Assembly (NCBI RefSeq): GCF_001591385.1
Contig: NZ_BCUU01000058.1
Span: forward strand, 1-32,482
Origin: Variovorax soli NBRC 106424
GTDB taxonomy: Bacteria > Pseudomonadota > Gammaproteobacteria > Burkholderiales > Burkholderiaceae_C
DNA: 32,482 nt
Direction of reading: 5' to 3'
Position 1 is the stretch's first letter. The number at the start of each line of letters is the position of its first letter. Below, piece by piece: positions 23,187-31,205 of the stretch. The notes beneath the pieces are model-generated. The model was given only the letters and a program-made list of their open reading frames with translations, ran no database searches and was not told where the DNA came from. The translations under genes and the position numbers were made by a program.

Positions 23187-24026
23187 TCAGTGCGCCGTGC
23201 CGAGGTAGGCGCGGATCACTTCCTCATTGCCGCGCACTTCGTCGGGCGTGCCGTCGCCGATCTTCTTGCCGTAGTCCAGCACGACCACGCGGTCCGAGAT
23301 GTCCATCACCACGCCCATGTCGTGCTCGATGAGAACGATGGTGGTGCCGAACTCGTCGTTCACGTCCAGGATGAAGCGGCTCATGTCCTGCTTCTCTTCC
23401 ACGTTCATGCCGGCCATGGGCTCGTCCAGCAGCAGCACCTGCGGCTCCATGGCCAGCGCGCGGCCCAGGTCCACGCGCTTTTGCAGGCCGTAGGGCAGGC
23501 GGCCCACCGGCGTCTTGCGGTGCGCCTGGATCTCCAGGAAGTCGATGATGTGCTCGACGAACTCGCGGTGCTTGAGCTCCTCGCGCTCGGCGGGGCCCCA
23601 ACGCAGCGCCTGGGCCAGCAGGCCGCTCTTCATCTTGAGGTTGCGCCCGCTCATGATGTTGTCCAGCACGCTCATGCCCTTGAACAGGGCCAGGTTCTGG
23701 AAGGTGCGCGCCACGCCCATCTCGGCCACCTGGCGCGAGTTCATGTGCTTGAAGGTCTTGCCGCGGAAGGTGATGGAGCCCTGCTGCGGCGTGTACACGC
23801 CGTTGATGCAGTTGAGCATGGAGCTCTTGCCCGCGCCGTTGGGCCCGATGATGGAGCGCACCTCGTGCTCGCGCACGTTGAAGCTGATGTCGGTGAGCGC
23901 CTTCACCCCGCCGAAGGAGAGCGAGATGTTCTGCACGTCCAGGATCACCTCGCCGATGCGCCGGCGCGCGGCTGGCACCGGGGCGCTTTCGGCCAGCAAT
24001 GCGCTGTCTTCGATGCGTGCGTTCAT
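23187..24026 (-). CDS. livG: Branched-chain amino acid-type ABC transporter ATP-binding protein (LivG)
   Basis: A 279-residue ATPase. After a non-conserved 25-residue N-terminal extension comes ILDVQNISLSFGGVKALTDI, Walker A GPNGAGKSSMLN, the Q-loop region ARTFQNLALFKGMSVLDNIM, the signature LPYGLQKRVDLGRAL, Walker B VLLLDEPMAGMN and the switch VLIEHDMGVVM. The C-terminal DGTPDEVRGNEEVIRAYLG is the usual LivG ending. The extra N-terminal stretch may reflect the coupled start: the ATG overlaps the ligase stop as ATGA. It acts with LivF on the cytoplasmic side of LivHM. Confidence 0.94.
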   Translation of the reverse strand: MNARIEDSALLAESAPVPAARRRIGEVILDVQNISLSFGGVKALTDISFNVREHEVRSIIGPNGAGKSSMLNCINGVYTPQQGSITFRGKTFKHMNSRQVAEMGVARTFQNLALFKGMSVLDNIMSGRNLKMKSGLLAQALRWGPAEREELKHREFVEHIIDFLEIQAHRKTPVGRLPYGLQKRVDLGRALAMEPQVLLLDEPMAGMNVEEKQDMSRFILDVNDEFGTTIVLIEHDMGVVMDISDRVVVLDYGKKIGDGTPDEVRGNEEVIRAYLGTAH

Positions 24027-25993
24027 GCTGCCGCCTTCACCGGTGGGAAGCGCTTGGCTTCGATGATCTTGAGCGTGGCGCTCACGCTGCCTGCGCGGCC
24101 GTCCTCGAACTTGACCTGCGTCTCGATGAACTGCTCGCTCTTGCCGCCGTACAGCGCGTCGACCAGCACCGCGTACTTCTCCGCGATGAAGCCGCGCCGC
24201 ACCTTGCGCGTGCGGGTGAGCTCGTCGTCGTCCGGGTCGAGTTCCTTGTGCAGCACCAGGAAGCGCGCAATCTGCGTGTCGGCCATGCCGTCTTCGGCCG
24301 CCAGGTCGGCGTTGACCTTGGCGATGCAGTCGGCCACCAGCGCCAGCACCTCGGGCTTGCCCGCCAGGTCGACATAGCCGCCGTAGGGCAGGCCGCGCCG
24401 CTCGGCCCAGTTGCCCACGGCCTCGTAGTCGATGTTGATGAAGGCGCAGGCCTGGTCGCGGCCGTGGCCGAAGCACACCGCTTCCTTGATCTGCGGGAAG
24501 AACTTGAGCTTGTTCTCGATGTAGTTGGGCGCGAACATGGCGCCCTGGCAGCTGCCTTGCGGGCCGTTCAGGCGCCCCACGTCCTTGGCGCGGTCGATGA
24601 TGCGCAGGTGCCCCTCGCTGTCGAGCACGCCGGCATCGCCGGTGTGGAAATAGCCTTCGGCGTCCAGCACCTCGGCGGTGGCCTCGGGCCGCTTGTAGTA
24701 CTCCTTGAGCACCGACACGCCGCGCACCAGCACCTCGCCGTTGTCGGCGATCTTCAGCTCCATGCCCGGCGCGGCGGTGCCCACGCTGGTGAGCTTGACC
24801 TTGCCGTCCTGCTGCAGGCACACATACGCGCAGGTCTCGGTCTGGCCGTAGAACTGCTTGAGGTTGACGCCGATGGAGCGGTAGAAGCGGAACAGGTCCG
24901 GCCCGATGGCGGCGCCCGCCGTGTAGGCCACGCGGATGCGGCTCATGCCCAGCACGTTGCGCAGCGGGCCGTAGATGAGCAGGTCGCCCAGTTTGTAGAG
25001 CAGGCGGTCTTTTGCCGAGACCGGCGCGCCGCCCAGGATGTCGGCGCCCACGCGCTGCGCCAGCGCCATGCACTTTGCATACAGCCAGCGCTTGGGCGCG
25101 GCCGCGTCTTCCATGCGGATGGACACGGCCGTGAGCAGCCCTTCGAAGGTGCGTGGCGGGCCGAAGTAGTAGCTCGGGCCGATCTCGCGCATGTCGTTCA
25201 TCACCGTCTCGGCCGACTCGGGGCAGTTGAGCGTGAAGCCCGCCACCAGCCACTGCGCCACCGAGAACAAATGGTCGCCCACCCAGGCCATGGGCAGGTA
25301 GCTCATGATGTCGTCGCCCGGGCCGAGCTTGTCGGTCTGCACGCCGCCGCGCCCTGCGGCGATGAAGCCGGCATGCGTCTGGCACACGCCCTTGGGCCGG
25401 CCGGTGGTGCCCGAGGTGTAGAGGATCACGCCCACGTCCGACGGCTGCACGCTGTCCACCGCCGCCTCGAAATAGCCGGGGTTCTTCGCGTCGAACGCGC
25501 GGCCCAGCTCGCGCAGCGCCTCGAAGCTCAGCAGGCCCGGCTGGTCGTAGTTGCGCAGGCCGCGCGGGTCGTCGTAGATGATGTGCCTGAGCTGCGGGCG
25601 GCTCTCGCGGCACTCCAGCAGTTTGTCGACCTGCTCCTGGTCTTCGGCCATGACGAACTCGATGCCTGCGTCGTCCAGCATGAAGACCATCTCGCCGGCC
25701 ACCGCGTCCTGGTAGAGCGGCACCGGCACGCCGCGCAGGCTCTGCGCCGCCGCCATCGACAGGTACAGGTGCGGCCGGTTGGCGCCCACGATGGCCAGGT
25801 TGTCCAGGGGCTTGAAGCCCAGGCTGGCCAGGCCGCAGGCGATCTCGCGCACTTCGCGCGCGCAGTCCTGCCAGCTCCAGGTCTGCCAGATGCCCAGGTC
25901 CTTTTCGCGAATGGCGGGCGCCTGCGGGCGCTGCGCCGCGTGCTGCTGGAGCAGTCGCGGAAAGGTGTCGGTGGATGTGGTCTTTGTGTTCAA
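24023..25993 (-). CDS. AMP-binding acyl-CoA ligase (long-chain/FadD15-like)
   Basis: A 656-residue adenylate-forming enzyme. The P-loop is VILYTSGTTGRPKG (about 189-202), the A5 motif QFYGQTETCAYV and the A7 region GYFHTGDAGVLDSEGHLRIIDRAKD are intact, and a C-terminal extension of about 140 residues is present. The sequence resembles the large long-chain-type synthetases found next to Liv transporters in Burkholderiales. It makes an acyl- or aryl-CoA from an imported acid with ATP. A TTG start at 25993 is preferred, giving NTKTTSTDTFPRLLQQHAA: frames extended to GTG 26062 would cover the palindromic regulatory site and leave almost no promoter. It is the first gene of the transporter operon and overlaps livG by four bases. 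Confidence 0.85.
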   Translation of the reverse strand: MNTKTTSTDTFPRLLQQHAAQRPQAPAIREKDLGIWQTWSWQDCAREVREIACGLASLGFKPLDNLAIVGANRPHLYLSMAAAQSLRGVPVPLYQDAVAGEMVFMLDDAGIEFVMAEDQEQVDKLLECRESRPQLRHIIYDDPRGLRNYDQPGLLSFEALRELGRAFDAKNPGYFEAAVDSVQPSDVGVILYTSGTTGRPKGVCQTHAGFIAAGRGGVQTDKLGPGDDIMSYLPMAWVGDHLFSVAQWLVAGFTLNCPESAETVMNDMREIGPSYYFGPPRTFEGLLTAVSIRMEDAAAPKRWLYAKCMALAQRVGADILGGAPVSAKDRLLYKLGDLLIYGPLRNVLGMSRIRVAYTAGAAIGPDLFRFYRSIGVNLKQFYGQTETCAYVCLQQDGKVKLTSVGTAAPGMELKIADNGEVLVRGVSVLKEYYKRPEATAEVLDAEGYFHTGDAGVLDSEGHLRIIDRAKDVGRLNGPQGSCQGAMFAPNYIENKLKFFPQIKEAVCFGHGRDQACAFINIDYEAVGNWAERRGLPYGGYVDLAGKPEVLALVADCIAKVNADLAAEDGMADTQIARFLVLHKELDPDDDELTRTRKVRRGFIAEKYAVLVDALYGGKSEQFIETQVKFEDGRAGSVSATLKIIEAKRFPPVKAAA

Positions 25994-26018
25994 GATGGCC
26001 GGACTGTAGGCCGGCGCT

Positions 26019-26048
26019 TTGACGCTGTGTTGTCGTTCCAACGACAAT
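26019..26048 (+). promoter_or_regulatory. Perfect 18-bp palindrome, probable Crp/Fnr-family operator, with promoter-like hexamers
   Basis: TTGTCGTT-CC-AACGACAA (26030-26047) is a perfect inverted repeat in the gap between the CoA ligase operon and the divergent Crp/Fnr-type gene. Its size and TTG...CAA ends fit binding sites of that family. On the plus strand TTGACG (26019-26024) and GACAAT (26043-26048) make a weak promoter-like pair that the palindrome would overlap, suggesting self-control. The hexamer match is only moderate. Confidence 0.6.
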
Positions 26049-26079
26049 CCTAGGGACAACACTCCCCCGGAGTTTCCCG

Positions 26080-26859
26080 ATGCAATCCGGCGCCGCGGCT
26101 GTTCCCATTCCAGCGTTCCCGCACAAGGGCCCGCACGGCGGCTCGTCGCTGCGCGAGCGCGTGCGGCCGGCCACCCGCACCGAGCTGGGCAGCGTGCCCT
26201 GGCTGCGTGCGCTGGCCCCGGCCGAGCGCGAGCGGGCGGAAGCCGCCATCGTGGTGGGCGACGCCGAGCCGGGCGACCTGGTGTGCCGCGTGGGCCGCCC
26301 GCCCACCTACTGGTTCGGCGTGATCGAAGGCCTCCTGAAGATGAGCAAGGACCGCGCGGACGGCAGCTCCATGACCTACAGCGGCCTGCCCTCGGGCGGC
26401 TGGTTCGGCGAGGGCACGGCCATGAAGCGCGAGCCCTACCGCTACGACATCCAGGCGCTGCGCAAGAGCGTGGTGGCGGGGCTGCCCATCGACGACTTCC
26501 ACTGGCTGCTGGATCACTCCATCGGCTTCAACCGCTTCGTGATGAACCAGCTCAACGAGCGCCTGGCCCAGTTCATCGCCGCGCGCGAGAACGACCGGCT
26601 GAACAACCCCGACGCGCGCGTGGCCCGCAACCTGGCCCAGCTGTTCAACCCGGTGCTCTTTCCGGGCGTGGGGCAGCTCCTGCGCATCACGCAGCAGGAG
26701 CTGGCCTACCTGGTGGGCCTGTCGCGCCAGCGGGTGAACGAGGCGCTGCACACGCTGCAGGAGCGCGGCGTGATCGTGGTGGAGTACGGCGGCGTGCGCG
26801 TGCTCGACCTGGAGGCGCTGCGCGACGGCGCCGCGATGGCGGGCGCCGCAAAAGCCTAG
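26080..26859 (+). CDS. Crp/Fnr-family transcriptional regulator
   Basis: A 259-residue regulator with an N-terminal cyclic-nucleotide-binding-like fold (about 40-150; PGDLVCRVGRPPTYWFGVIE, SGGWFGEGTAMKR), a dimerisation helix around NRFVMNQLNERLAQFIA, and a C-terminal HTH_Crp domain (ITQQELAYLVGLSRQRVNEA, about 203-222). No N-terminal cysteine set for an iron-sulfur cluster is seen, so it is not a classical Fnr. The phosphate-binding-cassette arginine of Crp is not obvious either, so the effector may be different, perhaps an aryl- or acyl-CoA. It is divergent from the CoA ligase-Liv operon, with the palindrome between, and is probably its regulator. Confidence 0.9.
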   Translation: MQSGAAAVPIPAFPHKGPHGGSSLRERVRPATRTELGSVPWLRALAPAERERAEAAIVVGDAEPGDLVCRVGRPPTYWFGVIEGLLKMSKDRADGSSMTYSGLPSGGWFGEGTAMKREPYRYDIQALRKSVVAGLPIDDFHWLLDHSIGFNRFVMNQLNERLAQFIAARENDRLNNPDARVARNLAQLFNPVLFPGVGQLLRITQQELAYLVGLSRQRVNEALHTLQERGVIVVEYGGVRVLDLEALRDGAAMAGAAKA

Positions 26860-26938
26860 GGCGTCACCGATGACAAGGCGTGGCCGGCCGCGCATGATGG
26901 CGGACCTGGTGCATATACAAACCAAGGACCACACCCCC

Positions 26939-27517
26939 ATGAAAAATCGACCCCGCACCCTTCGCTTTGCCGCCGTGGCCACCGTGGTCATGGCCGCCGC
27001 GCCGCTGGCCGGCGCAGCCGGCTTCTCGCTTGCCAGCCCGACCATCAAGCCCGGCAGCACGCTGACCGAGGCGCAGGTCTTCAACGGCTTCGGCTGCACC
27101 GGCAAGAACGTCTCGCCGGCCCTCAAGTGGAGCGGCGCGCCCAGCGGCACCAAGAGCTTCGCGCTGACCGTGTACGACCCGGACGCGCCCACCGGCTCCG
27201 GCTGGTGGCACTGGGTGGTCTACAACATCCCGGCCAGCGCCACCGAACTGGCCGAGGGCGCCGGCACCGCCGACGGCAAGGGCCTGCCCGCCGGCAGCCA
27301 GCAGGGCCGCACCGACTTCGGCGCGCCCGGCTTCGGCGGCGCCTGCCCGCCGCCGGGGGACAAGCCGCACCGCTACATCTTCACGGTGTATGCGCTCAAG
27401 ACCGACAAGCTCGACATCCCCGAAGGCGGCACGGCCGCGCTGGTGGGCTACATGATCAACGCCAACAAGCTGGGCTCGGCCTCGTTCACCGCGAAGTACG
27501 GGCGCAAGAAGCAGTAG
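26939..27517 (+). CDS. Periplasmic PEBP family protein (YbhB/YbcL type)
   Basis: A 192-residue protein with a signal peptide (MKNRPRTLRF, then AAVATVVMAAAPLAG, probable cut near residue 26). The mature part matches the phosphatidylethanolamine-binding protein fold: GKNVSPALKWSGAPSGTKSF, the pocket motif YDPDAPTGSGWWHWVVYNIP, and KPHRYIFTVYAL. Bacterial members are small periplasmic or cytoplasmic proteins of unclear function; several are annotated as Raf-kinase-inhibitor-like. The ATG at 26939 is chosen because it gives the signal peptide and has AAGGA ten bases upstream. It precedes the membrane cNMP-binding gene by 26 bases and may share a message with it. Confidence 0.9.
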   Translation: MKNRPRTLRFAAVATVVMAAAPLAGAAGFSLASPTIKPGSTLTEAQVFNGFGCTGKNVSPALKWSGAPSGTKSFALTVYDPDAPTGSGWWHWVVYNIPASATELAEGAGTADGKGLPAGSQQGRTDFGAPGFGGACPPPGDKPHRYIFTVYALKTDKLDIPEGGTAALVGYMINANKLGSASFTAKYGRKKQ

Positions 27518-27543
27518 GCAAGGAAAGACAGAGGCGCGCATCC

Positions 27544-28281
27544 ATGGCCTGGCACGAAGAACTGGTGAGCACCGCGGTGACCACCATCACCAACTCGCTC
27601 GCCACCACCGAGGGCCAGATCGCGGCCGTGTCGGTGACCATCGCCGGCGCGCTGGTGGTGGCCAGTTCCTTCGTGCGGACCATGATCCCGCTGCGCTGCC
27701 TGGCGGTGGCCAGCAACGTGGGCTTTCTGGTCTACGGCGCGCTGCATCCCTCGCTGATCATGCTGATGCTGCATGCCACACTGCTGCCCATCAACATCTT
27801 CCGCACCGCGCAGATGGTGCGGCTCACGCGCCGGGTGAGCGCCGCCGCGCAGACCAGCGACCTCTCGGGCGTATGGCTGCGGCCCTACATGCGCAGCCGG
27901 CGCCTGCGCGCGGGGCAGGTGCTGTTCCGCAAGGGCGACATGGCCGACCACCTGTTCTTCCTGGCCTCGGGGCAGATCGAATTCGTCGAGATCGGCCAGG
28001 TGATGGAGTCGGGCCGCCTGTTCGGCGAGATCGCCTTCTTCGCGCCCGACAAATGCCGCTCGCTCACCGCCCGCTGCGTGACCGACTGCCTGGTGCTGCG
28101 CATCGACGAGCTCACCTTCAAGCAGCTTTACTTCCAGAACCCGGCCTTCGGCTTCGAGGTGGTGTCGCTCATCGCGGGCCGGCTGATGGCCGACCGGCAG
28201 CGGCTGGAGGCGCTGGTGGCAGCGGGGCAGGCGCAGCCGCAGGCGGCGGCAGCAGCAGCAGCGAACCAGGCGGCTGCCTGA
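27544..28281 (+). CDS. Membrane protein with three N-terminal helices and a cyclic-nucleotide-binding domain (Popeye-like layout)
   Basis: A 245-residue protein. Three hydrophobic helices lie at about 26-43, 47-65 and 68-86 (including LRCLAVASNVGFLVYGALHP and LIMLMLHATLLPINIFRTAQ). A cytoplasmic cNMP-binding domain follows from about 108 to 220 (LRAGQVLFRKGDMADHLFFL, then the cassette LFGEIAFFAPDKCRSLTARC at 159-178, with Glu and Arg present). An alanine/glutamine-rich tail ends the protein. No HTH or enzyme domain follows. This order (three helices, then the nucleotide-binding fold) is that of Popeye-domain proteins, so it may be a membrane cAMP or cyclic-dinucleotide sensor. The ligand is unknown. 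Confidence 0.75.
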   Translation: MAWHEELVSTAVTTITNSLATTEGQIAAVSVTIAGALVVASSFVRTMIPLRCLAVASNVGFLVYGALHPSLIMLMLHATLLPINIFRTAQMVRLTRRVSAAAQTSDLSGVWLRPYMRSRRLRAGQVLFRKGDMADHLFFLASGQIEFVEIGQVMESGRLFGEIAFFAPDKCRSLTARCVTDCLVLRIDELTFKQLYFQNPAFGFEVVSLIAGRLMADRQRLEALVAAGQAQPQAAAAAAANQAAA

Positions 28282-28285
28282 TACC

Positions 28286-28301
28286 TGGCCGTCGCCGGCC
28301 A
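28286..28301. terminator. Hairpin between convergent genes
   Basis: TGGCCG-TCGC-CGGCCA (28286-28301) is a six-base-pair stem right after the cNMP-binding gene stop and before the convergent MFS gene stop. It could serve both genes as a terminator, but no T-tract follows on either strand. Confidence 0.3.
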
Positions 28302-28318
28302 TGCCCCTGGAGCGCCGG

Positions 28319-29539
28319 CTAAGCCACAGCTTCGGGCAAGCGCTGTAGCGAGCCCAGCTGTGACCGCGTGATCAGCAGCGCCTGCAGCGCGAACCCACCC
28401 AGCGCCAGCCACAGGCAGGCCGCCTCGCCCCAGCGTGCGCCGATCACGCCACCCAGCGCAGCGCCCACGGGCCGCGCGCCGGCATTCACCGTCAGGAACA
28501 GAGCACCCACGCGTCCGAGCATCGCGGCGGGGGTCAGGCTCTGGCGCAGCGTCGTGGAGGTGATGGTCCATACGACCGGCCCGGCACCGAACAGGAAGAA
28601 GGACAGCCCGGCCACCCACGCGCTCGGCACGACGAGCGTCGAGGCCATCACCGCAGCCGCGAACACTGAAACCACCGGCCCGACCTGGATGGCGCGCCCG
28701 AAGGGCATGGCCTGCACGATGCGCGGCGCCAGCAGCGCGCCAACCACCATGCCTGCGCCGAAAGCGCCCAGCGTTGCACCGACCACCTCGGCGCCCAGGC
28801 CGAGCACCCGCATCGCATAAGGAACATAGGCGGCCTGCAGGACGAACCAGGCGATGTTCCAGACCGCGGCGGTCAGCAATACGGACCGCAGCATGGGCTC
28901 GCGCCAGACGAAGCGTGCGCCGTCCTGCACCTCGCGCAACGGATGGCGTGCGGCGCGCGGCGCCAGCGGCGGTTCGCCAAGCCGCCACAGCAAGGCGACC
29001 GCAGCGAGCGACATGACCGACGCCAGCACGAAAGTCGCCGACGCACCGGCCCACGACACCAGTGCCCCGCCGAGCGCCGGCCCACCGGCGAAGGCCGCAC
29101 TGCGCGCGAGCTCGAGCCGCCCGTTGGCCTGCGCCAGCGCTGCGCGCGGCACCAGTGCCGGCACCAAGGCGGGTGCGGCAACGCTGAAAGCCACCGTTCC
29201 CACGGCGCCGACAAAGCCCAGGACCGCGAGCCAGCCGATCGACAGATAGCCCGTCAGCGCCGCGGCCAGCAACGCCAACAGCGACGCGGCGCGCAACGTC
29301 TCGGCCGCCATCATGAGCCGGCGCCGCGGCATGCGATCGACCATCAGGCCCAGCGGCAGCGAGAGCAGCAGGAAAGGGAGCGTCTGGACCGCCGCCAACA
29401 GGCCGATGTCACCGGGCCCCGCATCGAGCAGGAGCACCGCGATCATGGGCACGGCTGCCAGGCTCAGTTGCTCGGCCGAATGGGCCATGAGGTTGGCGCC
29501 GGTCAGCGCGGCGAGTGGACGTGGAGGTTGAGACGTCAT
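28319..29539 (-). CDS. MFS transporter, MFS_3/EntS-like exporter
   Basis: A 406-residue inner-membrane protein with about twelve hydrophobic segments. The loop after the second helix reads GLMVDRMPRRRLMMAAETLR, which is the MFS motif A region (G-x-x-x-D-R-x-x-R-R). FVWREPMLRSVLLTAAVWNI begins the second half. The N-terminal stretch PLAALTGANLMAHSAEQLSL and overall layout match the TMEM/EntS-like MFS_3 family, which exports siderophores, macrolides or other small molecules. The ATG at 29539 is chosen; an upstream ATG two codons away (29545) is possible. It is divergent from the NIPSNAP gene and convergent with the cNMP-binding gene. The substrate cannot be predicted. Confidence 0.88.
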   Translation of the reverse strand: MTSQPPRPLAALTGANLMAHSAEQLSLAAVPMIAVLLLDAGPGDIGLLAAVQTLPFLLLSLPLGLMVDRMPRRRLMMAAETLRAASLLALLAAALTGYLSIGWLAVLGFVGAVGTVAFSVAAPALVPALVPRAALAQANGRLELARSAAFAGGPALGGALVSWAGASATFVLASVMSLAAVALLWRLGEPPLAPRAARHPLREVQDGARFVWREPMLRSVLLTAAVWNIAWFVLQAAYVPYAMRVLGLGAEVVGATLGAFGAGMVVGALLAPRIVQAMPFGRAIQVGPVVSVFAAAVMASTLVVPSAWVAGLSFFLFGAGPVVWTITSTTLRQSLTPAAMLGRVGALFLTVNAGARPVGAALGGVIGARWGEAACLWLALGGFALQALLITRSQLGSLQRLPEAVA

Positions 29540-29668
29540 GGCGATGGCAACACAGAAAAAAACCCATCGTCGGTTGGATGGCGCCGCCGCGCTGGCCGTT
29601 TGCGGACATTGAAATGGGTTCTCTTGCCCTATGCTCCCGCGAACCGTCCAAGCCCTGCTATTTTTCTT

Positions 29669-29974
29669 ATGGTCACCTGCTACCTTCGATATGTTGTCGA
29701 TCCGTTCAAGCTGAAGGAATTCGAGCACTACGGCAAGCTCTGGATTCCCCTTGTGGAGAAGTTCGGCGGGCAACATCACGGCTACTTCCTCCCATCGGAA
29801 GGCGCCAACAACATCGCGCTCGCGATGTTCACCTTTCCGAGTCTTGCAGCCTATGAGGAATACCGGTCGGCATCCGGCAACGATCCAGCGTGCCAGGCCG
29901 CATTCAAATACGCAGAAGACACGCGTTGCATCGTCAGCTATGAACGCAGTTTCTTCAGGCCGGTGTTCGAGTGA
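29669..29974 (+). CDS. NIPSNAP family protein
   Basis: A 101-residue ferredoxin-like-fold protein. The NIPSNAP pattern is seen in YLRYVVDPFKLKEFEHYGKL, LVEKFGGQHHGYFLPSEG and ALAMFTFPSLAAYEEYRSAS. Bacterial members are dimeric alpha/beta-barrel (Dabb-like) proteins of mostly unknown function. The ATG at 29669 has no strong ribosome site, so the start is moderately supported. It is divergent from the MFS gene; the 129-base gap between them shows no clear operator. Confidence 0.85.
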   Translation: MVTCYLRYVVDPFKLKEFEHYGKLWIPLVEKFGGQHHGYFLPSEGANNIALAMFTFPSLAAYEEYRSASGNDPACQAAFKYAEDTRCIVSYERSFFRPVFE

Positions 29975-30160
29975 TAGCGGCAAGGGGGAATGCTGGGTTG
30001 CCGCTTCCGGGCTACGACCAGACATTCGCGCCTCAACCGCAAGCGAGAACGCAAACACGCCAGGTTCGACCTGGTTCTGCTTCATGAAGCCTCTCCACCG
30101 GTCGTTGCGTGCATCCACGCTGCCTGGCAGGTCCAACGTCAAGACCTTAATCCTGGATCG
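29975..30160. other. Non-coding stretch after the NIPSNAP gene
   Basis: About 185 bases without a supportable gene on either strand. Base composition is lower in GC than the flanking operons. Open frames crossing it are continuations of frames from neighbouring genes and match no family I recognise. Confidence 0.4.
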
Positions 30161-30652
30161 CTATTGGGTCACCCTGGTTGTCGCGGCTGGCAGCGAACAA
30201 GGAACCCGCCCGACCGCAGTTGCCGAACCGTCTGCGCCTTTGGCAGTTGCCTTGTGGATTTTCTCGAGGTGCGCCATCAAATCGTTGCTGTAAACGCTCG
30301 ACGGGGCATAGAACAGGCGATGCCGATCCCTGTTCTTCGCGATGACGCACAACGTATTCTTCTGATCCATTGCTAGATTGTCCAAATTCGGATCAAACAT
30401 CACCGAATTTCCCGCCACCATCGCGATCGAGTTTTCTGCGCTCGCCACCAATATTTTCGGCAATTGGCCAGGATTTTCTGCCTCGATTTCGCTGAGTCTT
30501 ACGGCAGGCTCAACGACCCAGAGTGAGACAAAGGCGAGCGTCCTCATGCCCTCCCGCGCTGCCGTTATTTGCCCGATGCGAAATGTTGCGTAGCCGCCTG
30601 CGATGAGGAGTGCCAAAGTAGCGCATGCCACAAGTAACTTGTTGCGTTTCAT
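30161..30652 (-). CDS. Hypothetical exported or membrane-anchored protein
   Basis: A 163-residue protein with an N-terminal hydrophobic helix after a basic start (MKRNKLLVACATLALLIAGG), either an uncleaved anchor or a signal peptide. The rest is polar, with no domain I recognise; stretches such as VVEPAVRLSEIEAENPGQLP and LDNLAMDQKNTLCVIAKNRD are seen. Its base composition is clearly less GC-rich than the neighbouring genes and its codon use includes many A/T-ending codons. No good ribosome site precedes the ATG. It stands alone between two stretches without genes. It may be a recently acquired gene; function is unknown. Confidence 0.6.
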   Translation of the reverse strand: MKRNKLLVACATLALLIAGGYATFRIGQITAAREGMRTLAFVSLWVVEPAVRLSEIEAENPGQLPKILVASAENSIAMVAGNSVMFDPNLDNLAMDQKNTLCVIAKNRDRHRLFYAPSSVYSNDLMAHLEKIHKATAKGADGSATAVGRVPCSLPAATTRVTQ

Positions 30653-31205
30653 GTTTGCGTTCGTTGTGAATTCCCTCGCTGGATGAGCGCCCCCACTCTT
30701 GACGAGAGTGCCGCAAATCGTCTCATGGAATCTGCAGCCCAGAAGGAAGTCCCTTCATCGGTGACCGACAGTACTGCTCGAACGCCCGCTTTCGAGAAAC
30801 TGCTACTTCCGCAACGGGGCCCTGAGCGGAAGTCAGCTCCTTTCAAGAGCAGCCCTACCCCATTGGGGCTTGGAATCCTGCAAATAAGCTCGTCCAGTTC
30901 GCCACTGGGCCGCAGGCGATACAGCCTCCTGTAGGCCCTTGCAGCCTCGTCGCAGCCCGAGCGCTGTCTGTCTGAATCAGGTTAGCTCGGGAGCGCCAAG
31001 GAGACACGCTCAGCGGTCGCGGCGGCCACGCTGGTCTTTGACGCCGAGATCGACGGCGTGCTGTGCGAGCGGGCCGCCGCAGGCTGAGCCGTCCCGCGGC
31101 CCGACCGGCCAGCGGGGCACCGGGTACGTCGCTTGCCGTGATGTCCCGGCAGCCGGGCAAGGCCTTGCCCGGCGCGAAACCGATCGTTTCAACCAGGAGG
31201 TCCAC
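30653..31205. other. Long intergenic region with small inverted repeats
   Basis: About 550 bases with no supportable gene. The first 300 bases are lower in GC and hold CACTCT-TGACG-AGAGTG (30694-30710), a small hairpin. Between about 31000 and 31085 a short open frame ends in FDAEIDGVLCERAAAG and a TGA but has no start codon, so it is either chance or a gene remnant. The right end contains the promoter region of the DUF883 operon and a separate 22-base palindrome. Confidence 0.5.
31152..31173 (+). repeat. 22-base perfect palindrome upstream of the DUF883 operon
   Basis: The arms GCCGGGCAAGG and CCTTGCCCGGC meet at 31162/31163 with no spacer. It lies 32 bases before the DUF883 start codon. 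It could fold into a hairpin in the leader or act as a regulator site. No T-tract follows. Confidence 0.55.

Noticed and set aside
28319..30142. A 607-residue extended version of the MFS transporter
   Set aside because: The first 200 residues are unlike any transporter, run opposite to the NIPSNAP gene, and the ATG at 29539 gives a normal 12-helix protein.
31000..31085. Small gene ending in FDAEIDGVLCERAAAG
   Set aside because: It has no start codon after the preceding stop and no recognisable domain; it may be a remnant or chance.
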